From Ktedonospora formicarum (lineage in GTDB: Bacteria; Chloroflexota; Ktedonobacteria; Ktedonobacterales; Ktedonobacteraceae), in assembly GCF_016587355.1 (NCBI RefSeq), contig NZ_BNJF01000005.1:310001-374000 (forward strand): a stretch of DNA of 64,000 bases, read 5' to 3'. Each line of letters begins with the position of its first letter. The stretch's first letter is position 1. The position numbers and the translations under genes were made by a program. Below, piece after piece: positions 24,480 to 33,873 of the stretch. A model generated the notes under the pieces. The model was not told where the DNA came from and did not search any database. It saw nothing but the letters and a program-made list of their open reading frames with translations.

Positions 24480-24770
24480 CTTAATACAAAAACCTGAGCG
24501 CGTGAACGCTAGCTGCTGTCAGGCAACATTGGTTTTTGAGAGGTCTGCCGTCTTATACAAAAGCCAACACCACCTAAATGGCAGCTAGCGCGATCTCCTT
24601 GCATGAAAACCTGAGTGCGCTCTGGTTGATACGAACACCAGCGCTGCCTTCACGGCAGCTAGCGCAAAGCGCTCAGATGTTCGTACAAGGAGTACGCGCT
24701 AGTCGCGATAGCGACGTTGGTTTTCATATCAAACTAAACGCGCTCAGGTTTTTGAGACGTCTAATAATCT
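24480..24770. repeat. Cluster of family-2 repeats
   Basis: Several units with AAAACCTGAGCGCG, an internal GCTAGC-type hairpin (for example GCGCTGCC..GGCAGCTAGCGC) and GTTGGTTTT ends. They are arranged head to tail and inverted. TGAAAACC near 24603 and GGTTTTCA near 24720 form a large outer inverted repeat. A core unit matches those at 8529, 8605 and 44345. Confidence 0.65.
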
Positions 24771-25253
24771 TCTGCTTCTCGTTTATCGTCCGCGCCCGTA
24801 TGAGGGAGAGGGTGAGTAAATCGGTATATATGTTAACGCGTAAGGGTATCATATAACAACAGGTCTGGTAGGAATGTCTTAGGTCAATACTACTCAGCAA
24901 TGTGGATAGATGTGGCAGGACGTTTCATTATAGTAAACAATCACAGCGCTAGCTCTATTCCATCTCACTATTCTATTCTACCTCTATAAAGAACGACGAT
25001 GCCTGATCCTTTCGGTATAGTCAATGTCAACACATTACTTTATCGGTATATGCGCCAATTTCTAGAGGACTTTGGGCCAATTTCTTCTCCGAAAATCAGA
25101 GCGCTTGAATAGTACTCCCATAGCCAGTGCAATAGCGCTGGATAATTCGTGGGGTACAGAGATTAAAGGCGTGTGTACATCTTGGTCTCCTCATACGTGT
25201 CATAAGATGGGGTGAGCACGTCGCATGGGGCATGCGTGGTCAAAGAGGTGAGG

Positions 25254-25448
25254 GCCGCTGCTAAAGCGACGCGGCTACATATGGAGCCGTTGGTGGAGGG
25301 TGAAGCGTGTGTAAGCGATACGGCTACATATAAGCTACATCTAATAGGGGGAAGAGTGAATGAGGTCGTATCGAATGTATATATACATTCTCCTCGACAT
25401 CTCCGCCTGCGAGAGGACCATATGTAGCCGCGTCGCTTTAGCAGCGGC
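25254..25448. repeat. REP-like inverted pair
   Basis: A full unit at 25254-25283, a partial direct copy at 25311-25332 (AAGCGATACGGCTACATATA) and a full inverted unit at 25419-25448. Complementarity extends beyond the repeat (AGAGGTG on the left, CACCTCT on the right), so the whole 200-base stretch can fold back. Confidence 0.75.
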
Positions 25449-25543
25449 ACCTCTGAGATTTTCTTCTTAAGGAGTATGCTGAGAGGTAGAGATAGAGTTG
25501 CTTGTTTGCTTGTGTGGCGAGATGAGAAAGGAGTGGGTGTACT

Positions 25544-26143
25544 ATGCTCCAGGGGAAGCGCTGGTCCATTGGGGGCCTGATACTGTTGCTACTCTGTGTT
25601 GGCTGTCTGGCTGGTTTCATGAAACCTTTGTCAGGAGCGGCGCGAGTAGTGGAGGGGGCGACGCAGGTGATTCAATTCCATCCAGATGCGAATGTGAATC
25701 AGAGCGCGTCGGGCAATTGTTGGGTTAACTCGCTGGCTACGGCGCGTGTAGATGCCTGGCGTTGCGCGCTTGGCAATGAGATCTATGATCCCTGCTTTGA
25801 TAAGGTGGACGCGCGACCCACTGGCGATGTTGTTGTCTGTGATGCTAACCCCGCGACCGGGCGCAAGGGTATTCAGGTACATTTGACACAACCTCTGCCA
25901 CAGGCGATACCTGAGAAGGGGCAGGCTACCCGAGCCTGGCTGCTACTCCTCTCCAATGGGGCATATTGTGCCTTCTTGACCGGGGCGACAGGCGAGGTCG
26001 GGGGGATGCGTATAAATTATGGTTGTTCAGATTCCTCTACGGTTGTGGGAATGCCAACTATGGGCAAGCTATGGATGGTGCATAACTTGCCGCAGGGAAG
26101 CCAGAGTCCCGTTGAAGTGCCAGTTAAAACGGCCTGGCTGTGA
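25544..26143 (+). CDS. Secreted Cys/Trp-rich protein
   Basis: 199 residues with an N-terminal hydrophobic segment (GGLILLLLCVGCLAGF, about 9-24) that acts as signal or anchor. The mature part has a recognisable core: NCWVNSLATARVDAWRCALGN followed by EIYDPCFD, a motif also seen in secreted proteins of actinobacteria. Further Cys residues in VVCDANP, YCAFL and NYGCSD suggest disulfides. Function is unknown. GAAAGGAG lies 10 bases before the ATG. It lies downstream of a REP pair. Confidence 0.65.
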   Translation: MLQGKRWSIGGLILLLLCVGCLAGFMKPLSGAARVVEGATQVIQFHPDANVNQSASGNCWVNSLATARVDAWRCALGNEIYDPCFDKVDARPTGDVVVCDANPATGRKGIQVHLTQPLPQAIPEKGQATRAWLLLLSNGAYCAFLTGATGEVGGMRINYGCSDSSTVVGMPTMGKLWMVHNLPQGSQSPVEVPVKTAWL

Positions 26144-26187
26144 GATCTTACAATGGCAATCAACCATGTAGGACTGCCGGGCTTGAG

Positions 26188-26285
26188 GGGTCCGGCGCAA
26201 GTGGAAGCGTTGCGCCAATGTCGCTAGTAAGGCAATTGGGTTTGAGAGTCCGGCGCAGGCTGAAGCGCTGCGCTTATAATATGAA
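26188..26285. repeat. Two REP-like hairpins with GCTGAAGC loop
   Basis: GTCCGGCGCAAGTGGAAGCG-TTGCGCC and GTCCGGCGCAGGCTGAAGCG-CTGCGC form GC-rich stems around an AAGC loop. They resemble the hairpin at 51127-51160 read in reverse, so they are probably related intergenic repeats. Confidence 0.45.
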
Positions 26286-26359
26286 GCTCTCAAGCATTCC
26301 GTACGTGGTCAGGGCTGACACGCTCAGGTTGTCGTGAGGCTTCGAAGGATAGGTTTTCT

Positions 26360-27214
26360 ATGTCTGGCATATCGCAATCACCCCATCCACCGGCGCGTGC
26401 GCGCCAACTTTCCTGGCTCAGGGTGCTGATATTAGGCTTGTTGCTTTTTATCGTTACTGTGCTGGTCATGTATTGGACGCATAACACAAACCTCTATCCA
26501 ACCGTCATTGTGATTGGTAACTTCCTTGTTCCGGTGGTTTTTGTGGCATTTCTCTATGATCATCAGCAGATTACCTCATTGACACCAGAGATGATCGCGA
26601 AGAGTTTTGTTATGGGTGGTGTGCTGGGTGTGCTGGGGGCGTCTATTCTGGAATCGCTTCTGTTGCCCAAGCCTACTGGCCCTAATGACCCAATCAGCTT
26701 GAGAAGCGGTATGATTATCGCGCTTATCGAGGAGGGGTGTAAGATTGCGGCGGTAATGCTATTGGCGCGCAAGATACGCCATGACGCGCCTATTGATGGT
26801 CTGCTATTAGGCGCGGCTGTGGGCATGGGTTTTGCCGCTCTTGAAAGCACAGGCTATGCCTTTAACGCGCTCATCTATAATCAGGGTTTTGTGGGAGCGT
26901 CGATTGTGGAGACGGTTCTGCGTGGCTTGATCGCGCCCTTTGGGCATGGAACCTGGACGGCTGTTCTTGGCGCGGTCCTCTTCCGAGAGAGTAAACCGCA
27001 CCGTTTTCGTATCACTTTCCCAGTCGTTATGGCCTTCATTTTCGTGGTTGTGCTACATGGTTGCTGGGATGGTCTGCCACATACGATTCGCGTGGTTATC
27101 CCTCCGGGCCTGCCAATCTCGCTGGCTTCGATTGTGATAAGTATTCTCGGCCTGGGTACGCTTTTTCTGGTCTATAGAGGGGCCGAGCGCGAGCCAGCGG
27201 TTCCTGAAACATAA
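26360..27214 (+). CDS. PrsW family intramembrane metalloprotease
   Basis: 284 residues with about eight membrane segments. The four PrsW/CPBP-like motifs appear in order: IEEGCK near residue 122, FAALES near 157, FGHGTW near 194 and LHGCWDG near 232. These supply the Glu and His residues of the active site in the membrane. Known PrsW cleaves an anti-sigma factor (RsiW) and so activates an ECF sigma; no such pair is seen nearby, so the target is unknown here. The start lies 8 bases after a GAAGGATAGG sequence. Confidence 0.88.
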   Translation: MSGISQSPHPPARARQLSWLRVLILGLLLFIVTVLVMYWTHNTNLYPTVIVIGNFLVPVVFVAFLYDHQQITSLTPEMIAKSFVMGGVLGVLGASILESLLLPKPTGPNDPISLRSGMIIALIEEGCKIAAVMLLARKIRHDAPIDGLLLGAAVGMGFAALESTGYAFNALIYNQGFVGASIVETVLRGLIAPFGHGTWTAVLGAVLFRESKPHRFRITFPVVMAFIFVVVLHGCWDGLPHTIRVVIPPGLPISLASIVISILGLGTLFLVYRGAEREPAVPET

Positions 27215-27286
27215 GAGGTGATACGCTCCTATATGGTATCATGCGTGAGGGAAGTATGAAGCGGGGCGAATCCTCTGACAGTGTGA

Positions 27287-28108
27287 ATGATGAAAGGCTT
27301 TGATGGAACATTGAGCGAGCGGTTATACCTGGTTATGAAGCATGAAGGGGCGCGCCTGTGTTGTGTAGATTTTGGAGGTGATGGCGCGCCTGCTTTGCTT
27401 TTGCATGGATTGGCGGGTCGTGGCAATGAGTGGTATGAGACGGCGCAATGGCTTAGGGAGCACTATCATGTATACGCGCTGGATCAGCGGGGGCATGGTC
27501 GTAGCAGTAAGGGCTTGGACGATTATTCGCGGGATGTGTATGTGAATGACGCGGCTTGTGTGATCGAGCAATTAGGTCAGGGACCAGTGGTACTGGTTGG
27601 TCAGTCGTTGGGTGGGCAGATTGCCTATCTCGTCGCGGCGCGTCGTCCAGAGCTTGTGCAGACCTTGATTGTTGTGGAAGCGGGCATTCATCCTGATCCT
27701 GACACACCAGCGAACATTCGCAAGTGGCTGAACGGCTGGCCCCTACCATTTCCTTCATTGGCTGCTGCTAGAGCATATTTCGGTGGCGATGATGATCCCG
27801 AAGCAAGGGCCTGGATAGAGGTGCTTGAGGAGCGGGATGATGGCTACTGGCCTCAATTTGAGGGTGAGGAGATGGTATCCTCTGTAGAGGATCAGCGTGA
27901 GTATGGTGAGGAGTGGGCACGCCTGCACTGTCCAACGCTGTTGGTCAGTGGTGAGAAGGGCTATCTCCCACAAGCGGAGGCGCGTGAGATGCTGACGCTT
28001 AACGCCAATGTACGCCATGAGCGAATCCCCGGAGCTGGGCATATGCTACATCTCAGCCACGCGCACGAGTGGCGGAAGATTGCTGAGACCTTCTTACGAG
28101 AGCTATAA
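27287..28108 (+). CDS. Alpha/beta hydrolase
   Basis: 273 residues with a standard single-domain fold. The oxyanion motif LLHGLAGRGNEW is near residue 38. The nucleophile elbow GQSLGG has Ser106, and the His lies in GAGHMLHLSHAHEW near the end. The cap region (about 140-205) has no clear membrane or substrate motif. Many relatives are lactonases, esterases or epoxide hydrolases; this one cannot be narrowed further. It stands 30 bases before the flavoprotein gene, so the two may be co-transcribed. The ribosome site is weak. Confidence 0.85.
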   Translation: MMKGFDGTLSERLYLVMKHEGARLCCVDFGGDGAPALLLHGLAGRGNEWYETAQWLREHYHVYALDQRGHGRSSKGLDDYSRDVYVNDAACVIEQLGQGPVVLVGQSLGGQIAYLVAARRPELVQTLIVVEAGIHPDPDTPANIRKWLNGWPLPFPSLAAARAYFGGDDDPEARAWIEVLEERDDGYWPQFEGEEMVSSVEDQREYGEEWARLHCPTLLVSGEKGYLPQAEAREMLTLNANVRHERIPGAGHMLHLSHAHEWRKIAETFLREL

Positions 28109-28137
28109 ATCATTTTAAGGAAGAAAGAGAGGCATGT

Positions 28138-29532
28138 ATGGCAGATATACAGGTTTATGATGCGATAGTGATTGGCGCGGGACAGGGTGGAGGTCCATTG
28201 TCGTCCGCGCTAGTGGAGGGCGGCAAAAAGAAGGTCGCTATGATCGAGCGTGAGCATGTCGGCGGAACTTGCGTGAATGAGGGATGTACACCAACAAAGA
28301 CGATGGTTGCCAGCGCGAAGGTGGCCTATCTCGCGCGTCGAGCCGATGATTACGGTGTGAGTACTGGCCCTCTCAGTATAGATATGTCCGTTGTGCGCAA
28401 ACGCAAGCGCGATATCGTAGAGAGCTTTCGCTCTGGTAGTGAGAACCGCCTGGTTGGTTCCGGAGTGGATCTGCTCATGGGTGAAGCCAGTTTTACTGGT
28501 CCCAAGCGCCTGCGTGTGAAGCTTAACGATGGCGGAGAGCGTGAAATCACGGCTGATACCATCATTATTAATACGGGGATGCGACCAGCACATCCCGATA
28601 TCGAAGGATTGGATGGGGTGCCTACGCTCGATTCAACCTCAATCATGGAACTGGATACAGTTCCAGAACATCTGATCGTTGTGGGTGGAGGCTATATTGG
28701 GCTGGAGTTTGGGCAGATGTTCCGCCGCTTTGGTAGCAATGTGACGGTGGTGCATCGAGGTAAGCAGGTGCTCGCGCGCGAGGATAAGGATGTCACGGAT
28801 GAGGTGGAAAAGATTCTGCGCGAGGATGATATCGAGGTCCTGTTGCAGACCATTCCTACACACGTTGAGCGGGACGCCGAGGGTCGCATTCACCTCTCAG
28901 TCAAGACGCCAGATGGCACGCGCACGCTCATTGGCTCACATCTTCTGCTCGCCTCCGGGCGTGTTCCCAATACCGACGTGCTCAATCCTGCCGCTACAGG
29001 CGTCAACATGGACAAGCAAGGGTGTATACAGGTCAATGATGCATTGGAGACTAATGTACCTGGCATTTATGCCATCGGTGATGTAAAGGGTGGACCGGCC
29101 TTTACGCACATCTCCTATGACGACTATCGCATTCTGAAGACCAATCTGCTAGAGCATGGCAGTGCCAGTATTCATAATCGTATGGTTCCCTATACGGTCT
29201 TTATTGATCCACAGCTTGGGCGTGTGGGCCTGACTGAGGAGGAGGCGCGTGCGCAGGGGCGTGCGATTCGCGTGGCGAAGATGCCTATGACCTATGTCGC
29301 GCGCGCGTTAGAGACGGATGAGACGCGAGGTCTCATGAAAGCTATCGTCGATAAAGATACGGATCAGATTCTGGGCGCGGCGATATTGGGCATCGAGGGC
29401 GGCGAGGTCATGGCCTGTTTGCAAATCGCCATGATGGGCAAACTACCCTATACCGCGCTGCGCGATGCAACTTTCTCTCACCCTAACCTCTCTGAAGCCC
29501 TCAACAATCTCTTTGGCATGTTCGAGGATTAG
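28138..29532 (+). CDS. Pyridine nucleotide-disulfide oxidoreductase (MerA/LpdA-like)
   Basis: 464 residues. The N-terminal Rossmann motif VIGAGQGGGP binds FAD. The redox pair CVNEGC has Cys45 and Cys50. A second Rossmann motif VVGGGYIGLEFG (near 181-192) binds NAD(P)H. A dimerisation domain ends in HPNLSEALNNLF, carrying the C-terminal His. There is no extra Cys pair at the C-terminus, so mercuric reduction is not indicated. It is probably a dihydrolipoamide dehydrogenase-like or other disulfide reductase. AAGGAAGAAAGAGAGG lies upstream of the start. Confidence 0.9.
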   Translation: MADIQVYDAIVIGAGQGGGPLSSALVEGGKKKVAMIEREHVGGTCVNEGCTPTKTMVASAKVAYLARRADDYGVSTGPLSIDMSVVRKRKRDIVESFRSGSENRLVGSGVDLLMGEASFTGPKRLRVKLNDGGEREITADTIIINTGMRPAHPDIEGLDGVPTLDSTSIMELDTVPEHLIVVGGGYIGLEFGQMFRRFGSNVTVVHRGKQVLAREDKDVTDEVEKILREDDIEVLLQTIPTHVERDAEGRIHLSVKTPDGTRTLIGSHLLLASGRVPNTDVLNPAATGVNMDKQGCIQVNDALETNVPGIYAIGDVKGGPAFTHISYDDYRILKTNLLEHGSASIHNRMVPYTVFIDPQLGRVGLTEEEARAQGRAIRVAKMPMTYVARALETDETRGLMKAIVDKDTDQILGAAILGIEGGEVMACLQIAMMGKLPYTALRDATFSHPNLSEALNNLFGMFED

Positions 29533-29540
29533 CCATATCA

Positions 29541-29588
29541 AATCACGAAGGGGCCAGCGCGTCGTCACGCGCTGGCCCCTTCGTGATT
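29541..29588. terminator. Strong bidirectional terminator hairpin
   Basis: The 21-base arms AATCACGAAGGGGCC.. (29541-29561) and their exact complement (29568-29588) close around TCGTCA. It lies 8 bases past the flavoprotein gene. Confidence 0.75.
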
Positions 29589-30012
29589 TGTGTACGAAGT
29601 ACTTATTGATAAATGACCTGCTCCAGTGCTAACCCCTCCTGAAGCTGGAAGTTCGATGGGCGTGATCCGAGCCATGGTTCGTTCTCCTCTGCTGTTGATG
29701 TGTAATTCCATCCAGGTCTCGATAAGGGGTGCCGGAACAAACAGTGTGACTGATGTGTCGTTCCCTTCCAAGCATCCAAGGATGCCACGCCTTAATATCC
29801 GAGAAAGATACTCATCGTTTCACCATTAGACACCGGCTCAAGCGGCGACCGCCCGAAACGCCCAGGTTATTTCCAAAGTTTTGTAGGAGAGCAAGTGGGA
29901 AGAAGTTTTTTAGAGCGGTTTCCCGTATACTATCTCTACCTGCAAGATGCAAGCGGAATGAGAGGAACTGAGATCCTTTACGATTTTTGCTTAATATAGA
30001 AGGAGCTTGCAA
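29589..30012. other. Intergenic region with a possible minus-strand remnant
   Basis: On the minus strand a GAGGAG site precedes MARITPIELPASGG, which resembles the first residues of carboxymuconolactone decarboxylase-like proteins. The frame stops after about 36 codons. This is only a hint of a truncated gene. The rest (29800-30000) has no feature I can support. Confidence 0.3.
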
Positions 30013-30839
30013 ATGCCTGAACCGCGAATCTTGTTGACTGGCCTTGGATTTGGCGAGTCGCCGCGCTGGCATGAGGGTCGTCTGTGGTTTTCTAACTGGG
30101 GTACACAGGATATTGTCGCTGTGGATATGGAGGGTAAGAGCGAAGTCATGGCTCGCGTGCCGTCCACACTTCCCTTCTGCATTGATTGGTTGCCAGATAG
30201 GAGCTTGCTTGTCGTCTCGGGACGCGAAGGACGGCTCCTGCGTCAGGAGTCGAGCGGAGAACTGGTGACTCATGCTGATCTAAGCCACCTTGCTAGCCTC
30301 TGGAACGAGATTGTTGTAGATGGTCGTGGCAATATCTATGTCAATGGGGGGGCTTTGACGCTCCTGGGATCATCGCGCTGGTCACTCCCGATGGGTCGGT
30401 GCGGCAGGTGGCGGACAACATCGCTTTTGCGAATGGGATGGCTATGACACCCGATAATGGGACGCTCATAGTTGCCGAGTCTCATGGGAGTTGTCTTACA
30501 GCCTTCACCATAGATGGGGATGGTAGGCTGTCAGGTCGGCGAGTTTGGGCCGCGCTCGATAATGCGGCACCCGATGGTATCTGCCTCGACGCAGAGGGCG
30601 CTGTCTGGTATGGTGATGTCCCTAATAAGTGTTGTGTATGGGTGAGAGAAGGTGGTGAGGTTTTGCAGACGATCAAGCTTGATCGTGGCTGCTTCGCATG
30701 TATGCTTGGAGGAGAAGACAAGCATACTTTGTTCATGCTGGCTGCTGAGTGGAGCGGGTTTGAGCACATGGATGACCAGGCGCGAACGGGCCAGGTTCTC
30801 ACTCTCCATGCACCCGCGCCGGGTGCGGGGTATCCATAG
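30013..30839 (+). pseudogene. SMP-30/gluconolactonase-like gene with frameshift
   Basis: The start (AAGGAG 7-8 bases upstream) encodes ILLTGLGFGESPRWHEGRLW, GRGNIYVNGG and similar blades of the SMP-30/gluconolactonase beta-propeller. At a run of seven G (30346-30352) the frame is lost. In another frame the expected continuation GFDAPGIIALVTPDG then RQVADNIAFANGMAMTP follows to 30839, with PDGICLDAEGAVWYGDV and the conserved metal-site Asp. One extra G would restore a protein of about 275 residues. Either a one-base deletion, slippage phase variation or a sequencing error is possible. Confidence 0.8.
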
Positions 30840-30970
30840 ACGGGGAGTGGATAAAAAAGAGATTTTCGTTACCGCTTTTGGTGAAGCCGGAAGGAATAGT
30901 TATATAGAAGCGATTGAGTTATCTGAAAGTAAATATCTGGCATAAAGAAAGTTGTGAGGAGAAAACGATC

Positions 30971-31378
30971 ATGCAAGCAGCTACACAGACTGTATCAAAC
31001 TCAAAGGCCATGCTTTGGACCGGGCGCGTCTTGTCTGCTCTGCCCATTTTGTTTCTGTTTTTTGATGCCGTGACCCATATCATACAGCTTCCTACTGTTG
31101 TAGAGGCGACCACGCAACTCGGCATCCCGGCGGGCCTTGCTCCAGTCATGGGTACCATCCTGCTTGTCTGCGTTATCCTCTACGCGATTCCCCAGACCTC
31201 ATTCCTCGGCGCAGTCCTGCTGACGGGCTATCTAGGTGGGGCGATTGCGACGAACCTGCGCCTGGAACTCTCCCTCTTTGGCAATGTCCTTTTCCCTGTC
31301 TATGTGGCCCTCTTCATCTGGGGTGGCCTCTACCTGCGTGACAAGCGGCTACGCGCTTTGATCTTGCCCCGCCGCTAG
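30971..31378 (+). CDS. DoxX-like small membrane protein
   Basis: 135 residues with four membrane segments. The ATG at 30971 is supported by GAGGAG 9 bases upstream. The motifs FDAVTHIIQLPTVVEATTQLG, GLAPVMGTILLVCVILYAIP and FLGAVLLTGYLGGAIATNLR are those of the DoxX-like family (PF13564 type). Function is not defined; relatives sit beside oxidoreductases or regulators. It lies behind the broken SMP-30 gene. Confidence 0.85.
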   Translation: MQAATQTVSNSKAMLWTGRVLSALPILFLFFDAVTHIIQLPTVVEATTQLGIPAGLAPVMGTILLVCVILYAIPQTSFLGAVLLTGYLGGAIATNLRLELSLFGNVLFPVYVALFIWGGLYLRDKRLRALILPRR

Positions 31379-31764
31379 CGTGAGCCAGCGCACGAACTTT
31401 CCGGGCTCAAGCCATGACGGTTAGGCGATTTCAAGCAGTGGTGGAGGTTTTCCTCCACCACTTCGCATATGTAAGGGCCTATAACCCTCTTTGCTATGTA
31501 AATTGTCCCTCTTTCTCTCTTCCTCGTCGTAAATGACTCCCGTAGAATACTCCCCATAGATGCTTGCTTTGCTCTGCTCTGCAATTTCCCCAAGCTCATG
31601 TAGTTATCCATATTTATTTCGCTAAGGATGCTATGTGCTGAGCGGATAACAGGTTAGCAGGATTGTCTTGTTCCCTTTTGCCGACAAAAGCCCTTTTTAT
31701 GCTGAAAGAAGTATATTCTGCGGCTTACTTTAGGTAGAACACCAATATTTTAGGAAAGAAAAAT
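31379..31764. other. Intergenic region with a terminator-like hairpin
   Basis: AGTGGTGGAGG (31438-31448) pairs with CCTCCACCACT (31452-31462) with a 3-base loop. The remainder up to the next gene is ordinary, with a promoter-like AT-rich region near 31660-31760. Confidence 0.5.
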
Positions 31765-33552
31765 ATGTTGTCCTTGCTTCGCCGTCGTCTTAGGTTTGAT
31801 AAATATAGTTGGTGTGCCATTGCCATAATTCTCCTGGCATTTCTGTTACGCTTTTTTATGATTGCTCAAGGCTGGCCTGTTGTTACCGATGACGAAGGCC
31901 CTGTTGGACTCATGGCTCGGCATATTGCCTATCTTGGCGCGCATCCTCTCTTTTATTATGGACAAGATTATATGGGGCCGCTGGAAGCCTATTTAGGTGC
32001 CGCTTTCTTCTGGCTTCTGGGCCCTTCTCCCTTCTCCTTGCGCCTCGGCTTAGTGATTATATTTGCCCTCTTTCTCATTTGTTTCTATGCTTTAACAGCA
32101 CGTCTCTATTCAAAGGGATTGGCCCTCTTTTCGCTCGCCTTGTTAAGCCTGGGGACGCCCGAAGTGATTTTTAGACAGCTTTCAGCCGCCGCTGGAACTC
32201 CCGAGTATATTTTCTTTGTGACGCTGCTTTTACTCCTCACATCCTGGCTCGCCTTCACTGCCACTCCTGAAGCCAAAGGTAAAAGCAATAGCGCGCATGC
32301 TAAAACAGGGCGCTCAAGATTACCCTGGTATCGCCTGCTTGCTTATGCGGCCTGGGGAGCAATCGCGGGATTAGCTATCTGGAGTCACTTGCTTAGCGTG
32401 GCATTTGTTGTAATAGCGGGGCCCATGCTTATTCTCTGCTGCTATAGAGAGTTACGACCATCAGTAGTAGTGACTCTCTTGCTCATGCTATTTATTTGTG
32501 TTTCTCCCCAACTCCTCTATAAATTCTTCGTTCCAACCTCTCCCACACAGGCGTCTTTGTTTGGAGGCGGATATCATGAAACCAGCGGACCAGCCCCCCT
32601 GGCTCTTTCAGGCAAAGAGGCTGGTATTCGTCCATCGCTTGGGCTACAGATCGCAGGCAATCTGATGGTAACACTTCCTATCGCGATTGATGCCAACGGA
32701 GTCTGTTCCCTGAATAGCGGAAATGCCTGGCCCCTTACAAGTCAGACTTCCTCTCAGACCCTGGTGTGTTCGGGCGTGCATGGGGCCTGGGGCATTGGAT
32801 TTCTTGTGCTCTGGTTTATGGCTACAATTGTTGCCGCGAAACGTCTCTGGATTAACTGGCGACGAGTGCGAGATCAGGAGCATGCATTGGAACAACGGCA
32901 TGAGATGGTTCGTCAGGCTGCTCGCCTCACGCTTCTTTTAAGTGCCGGGGCAGCCGAGTTCGTGCTCTCTTTCAATCAATTGGCGAACGCGGTCACTCCC
33001 TGGACATCTAGCCGTTATCTGGTTGGTGTGCTTATAGCAACCCCTGCGGTGCTTTCTCCTCTGTGGGAGAACAGGCAGAAGGGTAAAGATCTATGGCGTT
33101 CCTTAAAAGGGCGGATCAAGGTCGTTTGTAAATATAGTCTGCTCTTGCTCATCCTTTTAAGCTGCCTGCTTGGTACCTTTAACATATTTACACAGGAGGT
33201 TCCTAGAGCTCAGGCTACCCAACTGCATGATAGCCAATTAGTTGAACGACTCTTAGCAGCAGGGGCTACCCGTATATATACAAATAATTGGATGTGTGAT
33301 CGCCTCGCCTTTGAGAGCGACGAACGGATCATTTGTAGCGCTCTTGATCAGCATCTTCATCCAGGACTTGATCGCTATTTCCCTTACCGCGCCATTGTGG
33401 CACAGGACCCCCATCCATTCTATGTATTTCCCCAGGGGTCGGTCCAAACATTACTCTTTGTACAACTAGCCAAAGAGCAACACATCGAGTATGTAGTTTT
33501 TACCGCGTATGGCTGTGATATCTATCGGCCCACGCGGAGAGTTGTTCCCTGA
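31765..33552 (+). CDS. GT-C family membrane glycosyltransferase-like protein
   Basis: 595 residues with about ten membrane spans. An acidic motif VVTDDEGPVGLMARHI lies in the first outer loop (near 39-54), as in GT-C enzymes such as ArnT/PMT that use lipid-linked sugars. The loop YYGQDYMGPLEAYLGAAFF also fits, and a C-terminal soluble part of about 100 residues ends the protein. It could transfer a sugar or ethanolamine-like group in the cell envelope, but donor and acceptor are not known. It stands alone. Confidence 0.75.
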   Translation: MLSLLRRRLRFDKYSWCAIAIILLAFLLRFFMIAQGWPVVTDDEGPVGLMARHIAYLGAHPLFYYGQDYMGPLEAYLGAAFFWLLGPSPFSLRLGLVIIFALFLICFYALTARLYSKGLALFSLALLSLGTPEVIFRQLSAAAGTPEYIFFVTLLLLLTSWLAFTATPEAKGKSNSAHAKTGRSRLPWYRLLAYAAWGAIAGLAIWSHLLSVAFVVIAGPMLILCCYRELRPSVVVTLLLMLFICVSPQLLYKFFVPTSPTQASLFGGGYHETSGPAPLALSGKEAGIRPSLGLQIAGNLMVTLPIAIDANGVCSLNSGNAWPLTSQTSSQTLVCSGVHGAWGIGFLVLWFMATIVAAKRLWINWRRVRDQEHALEQRHEMVRQAARLTLLLSAGAAEFVLSFNQLANAVTPWTSSRYLVGVLIATPAVLSPLWENRQKGKDLWRSLKGRIKVVCKYSLLLLILLSCLLGTFNIFTQEVPRAQATQLHDSQLVERLLAAGATRIYTNNWMCDRLAFESDERIICSALDQHLHPGLDRYFPYRAIVAQDPHPFYVFPQGSVQTLLFVQLAKEQHIEYVVFTAYGCDIYRPTRRVVP

Positions 33553-33642
33553 CCTCTAGTTGTTTGCCTCTCCCCTTTCGCTCATCCATTGCGATAGTTT
33601 GCTTCGGGGTCATGTACGTGTAAGTGGGGTTTTGAATTCACG

Positions 33643-33861
33643 TTATTGAGTGAGAGGAAGGGGAGAGAGTGAACTGAATCCAACGACCATGACTCTCGCA
33701 TATTGCCAGATCTCCTGATCCAGAGCGGCCTGTTGTGCTAGCCAGGAATACAACGGTGAGGCATTTGACGCGTCCGGGCGCCCAAAGCTAGAGATTCCAT
33801 GCTGCGTAAAACTTTGGCGCAAATAGGCCAGTTCTTTTTCTTCAAACGCACTTGCATCCAT
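33643..33861 (-). CDS. Short protein, possible DUF2332 N-terminal remnant
   Basis: 72 residues. FGRPDASNASPLYSWLAQQAALDQEIWQYA resembles the N-terminus of DUF2332 proteins (a SPLY then D pattern). The remaining 250-300 residues of such a protein are missing, so this is probably a truncated gene. It begins 12 bases after the YciI-like gene on the same strand. The ribosome site is weak. Confidence 0.35.
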   Translation of the reverse strand: MDASAFEEKELAYLRQSFTQHGISSFGRPDASNASPLYSWLAQQAALDQEIWQYARVMVVGFSSLSPLPLTQ

Positions 33862-33873
33862 GTCGAAAAATCC

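Larger units (their letters stand above)
24397..25543. other. 1.1 kb non-coding, repeat-rich region
   Basis: No gene is supported. It holds the family-2 repeats (24480-24770) and the REP pair (25254-25448), described separately. Between about 24840 and 25150 the DNA is AT-rich without recognisable structure. Confidence 0.6.

Noticed and set aside
28138..29532. Mercuric reductase call
   Set aside because: No metal-binding Cys pair at the C-terminus and no mer regulator or transporter nearby, so only the broader family is given.
29565..29788. Minus-strand frames reading MARITPIELPASGG and similar
   Set aside because: A possible start of a carboxymuconolactone decarboxylase-like gene, but it stops after 36 codons and the similarity is too short to support a gene.
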